Origin: Bacteroidales bacterium
GTDB lineage: Bacteria > Bacteroidota > Bacteroidia > Bacteroidales > JAADGE01
DNA length: 16,589 bases
Assembly: GCA_024762915.1 (NCBI GenBank)
Contig: JANTGL010000022.1
Coordinates: 1 to 16,589 of the forward strand
Direction: 5' to 3'
Shown: in pieces, positions 13,115-16,589 of the stretch
How positions within the stretch are numbered: the first letter of the stretch is position 1
Layout: every line of letters begins with the position of its first letter
Program-made: the position numbers and the translations under genes
The notes under the pieces: model-generated
Database searches by the model: none
What the model was told of the DNA's origin: nothing
The model's input: only the letters and a program-made list of their open reading frames with translations

Positions 13115-13122
13115 CAAAGCTA
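13115..13122 (-). promoter_or_regulatory. -7 box (TAGCTTTG) upstream of the coiled-coil gene
   Basis: A full TAnnTTTG match on the minus strand, giving a leader of about 36 nt before the ATG at 13073. No TTTG or TTG is present at the expected -33 distance, so the call is tentative. Confidence 0.38.
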
Positions 13123-13388
13123 AAAATGAAAAAATTTAAATTAATTATTAATATTGATTGTGCTGTGCAACATATTATTAAAAAATATTTTTCGGGAAAT
13201 TTTTTAACTCCATTTTAAAACAAAACTAAAGAAGTGCACTAAAAAAAGTCGATTGCGAATGTTTTAATACTTAATAAGGTTTACGAAAATGAAATAGGTT
13301 AAGCTGCTAATTATTTGCTAACGAGTAAAAAAACAATAAATATCCTAAAATAAATATCAAATTAATTTTTTAAAATTGAAAAGATTCT

Positions 13389-13396
13389 TAATTTTG
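13389..13396 (+). promoter_or_regulatory. -7 box (TAATTTTG) upstream of the TPR lipoprotein gene
   Basis: A full TAnnTTTG match on the plus strand about 44 nt before the ATG at 13440. The -33 position holds only a T-rich stretch and no clear TTTG, so the call is tentative. Confidence 0.4.
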
Positions 13397-13439
13397 CGTT
13401 AAATGTGAACATAATATTAACTGTTTAATTTATAAAATT

Positions 13440-15215
13440 ATGAAGAAATCAATAATTATTCTTTCATCACTTCTTATTGCAGCTGTGATTTTTTCCGGTT
13501 GTAATCCGTTGACAAAAATGGTAAAGAAAGCCGGTGAGGTTGAATACAAAACAACCCCAAACCCTTTGGAAATGCATGCCAATAAAGTTCCGATTGACGT
13601 AAAAGTTACTTTTCCGCCAAAATATTTCGGAAAAAATGTAAAGTTGGTAATTACGCCTGCATTAGTTTCTGATTACAGTTCATCAGACGAAATTCTTTTC
13701 AAAACTCAAACCATAATCGGTGAAAAATTTGAAGATAATTACGAGCAAATCAATTACAAAGAAGGCGGAAGTTTCTCCTTTCAAGACACTATTGCTTACG
13801 ATTCAAAATTCAGAGCATCTGATTTGAATTTAAAATTTCAAATTTCGACTCAAAAAGGAAAATCTGCTGACATTACAGAAATTAAATTGGCAGACGGTAT
13901 TATCACTACTCCCGAATTGGTTGACGGCGGAATGACAATTGACGGCGGCCTTAAAAGAGGTACCGTATTAGGTCAAATGGTCTCTGTTCCGGTAACAAAA
14001 CCTGAAGTCAGAATAGAAACAGAAAGTGCCAAATTTATGTTTGATTTACAAAAATCAAATATTAAAAGAAACGAGCTTAAAAAAGAAGAAATCGTAAATC
14101 TCGGAAAATCAATCAAAGAAGCTTCCGAAGATCCGGACAAAGAATTAAAGAATATAAAATTTGCCAGTTATGCTTCTCCTGACGGTCCTCAAGACTTAAA
14201 TGAAAAATTGGTAAATGACAGAGGAACAAATTCGAAAAAAGCGTTTGACAGACTCTTAAAAAAAGAAGATATTAAACAAATTGAAAATACTGATTTTCTA
14301 ATTACCGAAACAACTCCTGCTGAAGACTGGGACGGTTTCAAAAAATTAGTTGAAGCTTCTAACATGGAAGATAAAGCTCTTGTTTTAAGAGTCTTAAGCA
14401 TGTATTCAGATCCTGATACAAGAGAAACTGAAATAAAAAAATTAGCTGCTGTTTATGATAACTTAAGAAAAGATATCCTTCCGATGTTAAGACGTTCTGA
14501 AATTAAATTTGATTATCAAGGAAGAGCAAAAACTGATGCTGAATTAAAAACACTTGCAAGTACGGATCCTTCTTCATTATATCAAGAAGAATTGCTTTAT
14601 GCTGCAACAATTTCTGACAACCAAGAAGCTGTCTATAAAAATTACACATCACAATATCCTGATGATTGGAAAGGTTGGAATAATTTAGCTTGTGTTCAAG
14701 CAAAAGACGGGAACTTAACGGATGCAAAAGCTAATTTTGAAAAAGTTATTTCCAAAAAATCTGATAACCCGGCTGCTTTAAATAACCTAGGTGTTATTTC
14801 ATTAGCAGAAGGTGATCTTGATGCAGCTTGGGATTATTTTGAAAGAGCTGAAAATGCAGGATGCAAATCACCTAGTTTACATTATAATAAAGGTGTTATC
14901 TTAATTAAAAAAGCTCAATACGGTTCGGCAGTTGCTGAATTCGGTAGTGATTCTTTCAACAAAGCTTTAGCTCAAACATTAGCAGGCAGTAACGATGACG
15001 CAATCGCAACTTTAAATAATTTAGGAAGCAGTGAGTACGGATTATATTACTACTTAAAAGCCGTAACTGCTGCAAAAGCAAATAAAGTAGACGATGTTAT
15101 CGAAAACTTAAAAATTGCAATCTCTAAAGAAAGTACTTTAAAAGATTATGCTAAAAAAGATATGGAATTTTTAAAATTCATTGACAATTCTGCTTTCAGA
15201 GGTGTAATTGAATAA
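13440..15215 (+). CDS. TPR lipoprotein with OmpA-like middle domain
   Basis: This 591-residue protein starts with a lipoprotein signal (MKKSIIILSSLLIAAVIFSG then Cys21), so it is probably anchored to the outer or inner membrane facing the periplasm. Residues about 45-150 form a beta-rich region. About 195-290 resembles an OmpA-like fold (KFMFDLQKSNIK, FASYASPDGP, LNEKLVNDRGTNSKKAFDRLL), where the Asp and Arg contacts of the classical domain are recognisable in PDG and NDRG. A helical stretch follows (about 295-350). TPR-like repeats fill about 405-560 (WNNLACVQAKDGNLTDAKANFEKV; LNNLGVISLAEGDLDAAWDYFERA). Proteins of this build are widespread in Bacteroidales, often near envelope or fimbrial functions, but the role is unassigned. 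It stands alone with its own terminator. Strong codon bias toward AAA/GAA suggests good expression (inference). Confidence 0.8.
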   Translation: MKKSIIILSSLLIAAVIFSGCNPLTKMVKKAGEVEYKTTPNPLEMHANKVPIDVKVTFPPKYFGKNVKLVITPALVSDYSSSDEILFKTQTIIGEKFEDNYEQINYKEGGSFSFQDTIAYDSKFRASDLNLKFQISTQKGKSADITEIKLADGIITTPELVDGGMTIDGGLKRGTVLGQMVSVPVTKPEVRIETESAKFMFDLQKSNIKRNELKKEEIVNLGKSIKEASEDPDKELKNIKFASYASPDGPQDLNEKLVNDRGTNSKKAFDRLLKKEDIKQIENTDFLITETTPAEDWDGFKKLVEASNMEDKALVLRVLSMYSDPDTRETEIKKLAAVYDNLRKDILPMLRRSEIKFDYQGRAKTDAELKTLASTDPSSLYQEELLYAATISDNQEAVYKNYTSQYPDDWKGWNNLACVQAKDGNLTDAKANFEKVISKKSDNPAALNNLGVISLAEGDLDAAWDYFERAENAGCKSPSLHYNKGVILIKKAQYGSAVAEFGSDSFNKALAQTLAGSNDDAIATLNNLGSSEYGLYYYLKAVTAAKANKVDDVIENLKIAISKESTLKDYAKKDMEFLKFIDNSAFRGVIE

Positions 15216-15237
15216 TACGAAATTCATAATTAAATTT

Positions 15238-15263
15238 AAGCCCCCGTATTTCGGGGGTTTTTT
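15238..15263 (+). terminator. Intrinsic terminator of the TPR lipoprotein gene
   Basis: An AAGCCCCCG / CGGGGGTTT stem with loop TATTT is followed by TTTTT, 22 nt after the stop codon at 15215. It insulates htpG, which must then have its own promoter. Confidence 0.88.
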
Positions 15264-15303
15264 CATGCAAAAATTTCATAAAAAATCTATCCGAACTGTA
15301 AAA

Positions 15304-15335
15304 TTGGCATAAAAATATAACCGGCACATGCTTTG
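15304..15335 (+). promoter_or_regulatory. Possible promoter of htpG
   Basis: TTGG, then about 20 nt, then ATGCTTTG, a partial match to the TTG / TAnnTTTG pattern (AT instead of TA). It lies about 47 nt before the ATG. No CIRCE-like inverted repeat is seen in the 118-nt spacer, so HrcA control is not evident. Confidence 0.3.
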
Positions 15336-15381
15336 AAAGACAGCAATCGAATTAAACTAAATAATATTTAAAATTAAAGAT

Positions 15382-16589
15382 ATGCAAAAAGGTAAAATTA
15401 ATGTCACAGGAGAAGATATCTTTCCGATTATTAAAAAGTTTCTTTATTCCGATCACGAAATTTTTTTAAGAGAATTAGTTTCTAATGCTGTGGATGCCAC
15501 TCAAAAATTAAAAATTTTAGCATCCAAAGGTGAATTTAAAAATGAACTGGGAAACTTAACAATTCGAATAAAAGCTGATAAAAAAGCAAAGACATTAACC
15601 ATCTCAGATGCCGGTATCGGAATGGATTCCGAAGAAATTGATAAATACATTAATCAAATAGCATTTTCCGGAGCTGAGGATTTTATGAAAAAATACAAAG
15701 ACGATGCAAATGCTATAATCGGACATTTCGGACTCGGATTCTATTCTTCGTTTATGGTTGCCGACACTGTTGAAATCATCTCAAAGTCATACAAAGATGA
15801 CAGTAAAGCCGTAAGGTGGGAATGTGACGGAAGCCCGAATTTTACCTTAGAGGAAAATGATAAAAAAGAGAGAGGAACTGATATTATTCTTCATTTAGAT
15901 AAAGATTCCGAGAGTTTTTTAGAAGATTCTGAAATTAAAGAACTTTTAAATAAATATTGCAAATTTTTACCCGTAGAAATTGCTTTCGGAAAAGAAAAAG
16001 AATATAAAGATGATAAAGAAGTTGAAACAGATAAAGATCATATTATTAATAACACACAACCTGCTTGGACAAAAAAACCCGCAGATTTAAAAGATGAAGA
16101 TTACAATAGTTTTTATAAAGAACTGTATCCGGCAAGCTTTGAAGATCCGCTTTTCCATATACACTTAAACGTTGATTTTCCGTTTAATTTAACAGGTATT
16201 TTATATTTCCCTAAATTTAAAAATACGATTGAAATCCAAAAGAATAAGATTCAACTTTACCAACGTCAAGTATTTGTAACCGATTCTGTTGAAGGTATCG
16301 TTCCCGAATTCTTAACACTGCTTCACGGTGTATTGGATTCTCCTGATATTCCGCTTAATGTTTCCAGAAGTTACTTACAAAGTGACCAAAATGTTAAAAA
16401 GATTTCAAATCATATTACAAAAAAAGTAGCTGATCGTTTAAAGGAAATTTTTACAAATGAACGTGAAGATTTTGAAAAAAAATGGAATGACCTCAGAATT
16501 TTCATTGAATACGGAATGTTAAGCGATGAAAAATTCTATGAGAAAGCTGTTAATTTTTTCTTATTACAAAACACCGAAGGTAAATTTTT
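15382..16589 (+). CDS. htpG: Molecular chaperone HtpG (bacterial Hsp90), truncated by the window edge
   Basis: The first 402 codons are present and the frame is open to the last base; the family is usually a little over 600 residues, so about one third is missing. The N-terminal GHKL ATPase domain is clear: FLRELVSNAVDAT (28-40) holds the catalytic Glu31 and Mg-coordinating Asn35, followed by SDAGIGMD and GHFGLGFYSSFMVAD, the ATP-lid and glycine-rich loop. The middle domain follows with LTGILYFPKF, LYQRQVFVTDSVEGIVPEFL and the LNVSRSYLQSD segment that contains the Arg reaching the ATP site. HtpG helps fold and remodel client proteins under stress. The ATG at 15382 has no SD. It is the only complete-looking stress gene here and stands apart from the lipoprotein gene by a terminator. 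Confidence 0.97.
   Translation, partial: MQKGKINVTGEDIFPIIKKFLYSDHEIFLRELVSNAVDATQKLKILASKGEFKNELGNLTIRIKADKKAKTLTISDAGIGMDSEEIDKYINQIAFSGAEDFMKKYKDDANAIIGHFGLGFYSSFMVADTVEIISKSYKDDSKAVRWECDGSPNFTLEENDKKERGTDIILHLDKDSESFLEDSEIKELLNKYCKFLPVEIAFGKEKEYKDDKEVETDKDHIINNTQPAWTKKPADLKDEDYNSFYKELYPASFEDPLFHIHLNVDFPFNLTGILYFPKFKNTIEIQKNKIQLYQRQVFVTDSVEGIVPEFLTLLHGVLDSPDIPLNVSRSYLQSDQNVKKISNHITKKVADRLKEIFTNEREDFEKKWNDLRIFIEYGMLSDEKFYEKAVNFFLLQNTEGKF

Larger units (their letters stand above)
13074..13439. other. 366-bp divergent intergenic region, AT-rich
   Basis: No gene with good coding character is seen here. It separates the minus-strand coiled-coil gene from the plus-strand lipoprotein gene. It holds a minus-strand -7 box at 13115-13122 and a plus-strand -7 box at 13389-13396, and AT-rich sequence between. 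A short palindrome AGTGCACT occurs near 13234-13241. A 30-codon plus-strand frame at 13126-13218 has no RBS or family likeness. A small RNA or operator is possible but not supported by any recognisable motif. Confidence 0.5.

Noticed and set aside
13126..13218. 30-codon plus-strand frame starting MKKFKLIINI in the divergent spacer
   Set aside because: There is no ribosome site or promoter in a suitable place, no family likeness, and its composition matches the surrounding AT-rich spacer.
15321..15335. Sigma-54-like GGCAC / TTG(A) pattern before htpG
   Set aside because: The first and last key bases of the -24/-12 elements do not fit, and htpG is not a usual sigma-54 target.

Overview
The window looks like a chromosomal segment of an anaerobic, low-GC Bacteroidota, probably a Bacteroidales-type organism. 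Four observations support this. Several genes are preceded by the Bacteroidota -7 box (TAnnTTTG), three of them with a TTTG/TTG -33 element exactly 20 nt upstream. Most start codons lack a Shine-Dalgarno (SD) sequence. The envelope proteins (a TPR/PD40/OmpA protein of PorE type and a TPR lipoprotein) are Bacteroidota types. Positions 1-2834 hold a NifX-like/double-MinD gene set resembling the anaerobe-specific ORP (orange protein) operons. I see no tRNA, rRNA, CRISPR array, insertion sequence or phage gene.

Layout. Positions 1-2834 (minus strand) form one operon-like cluster read right to left: a Gly/Arg-rich DUF5320-type protein, a Gly/Arg-rich zinc-ribbon protein, two tandem MinD-type ATPases with two [4Fe-4S] motifs each, a NifX-like cofactor-binding protein, and the first 13 codons of a further gene. 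It has a good promoter at 2934-2965 with a dyad in its spacer. Three of its genes have strong GGAGG ribosome sites, seen nowhere else in the window. Positions 3058-9639 (minus strand) carry, in transcription order, a LOG-family phosphoribohydrolase, recR, a PLP enzyme of the ACC deaminase/D-cysteine desulfhydrase family, a GT2 glycosyltransferase with a sugar-transferase-like tail, and the PorE-like protein, which ends in a strong intrinsic terminator. The last two have their own promoters.

Positions 9694-11623 (plus strand) encode a gamma-glutamylcyclotransferase-fold protein and an Nramp-family transporter with altered metal-site motifs. The transporter converges with a minus-strand pair: a coiled-coil protein of unknown function and a SAM-methyltransferase-like gene split by a frameshift at an A9 run. 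A 366-bp divergent spacer (13074-13439) follows, then a TPR/OmpA-like lipoprotein with its own terminator, and finally the first two thirds of htpG (Hsp90), which runs off the right edge.

The most unusual points are the ORP-like module with its SD sites, the frameshift lying exactly on an A-AAA-AAC slippery heptamer, the Nramp protein lacking the canonical metal ligands, and the fused, apparently eroded sugar-transferase domain on the GT2 enzyme. All calls come from reading the sequence; no database search was run.
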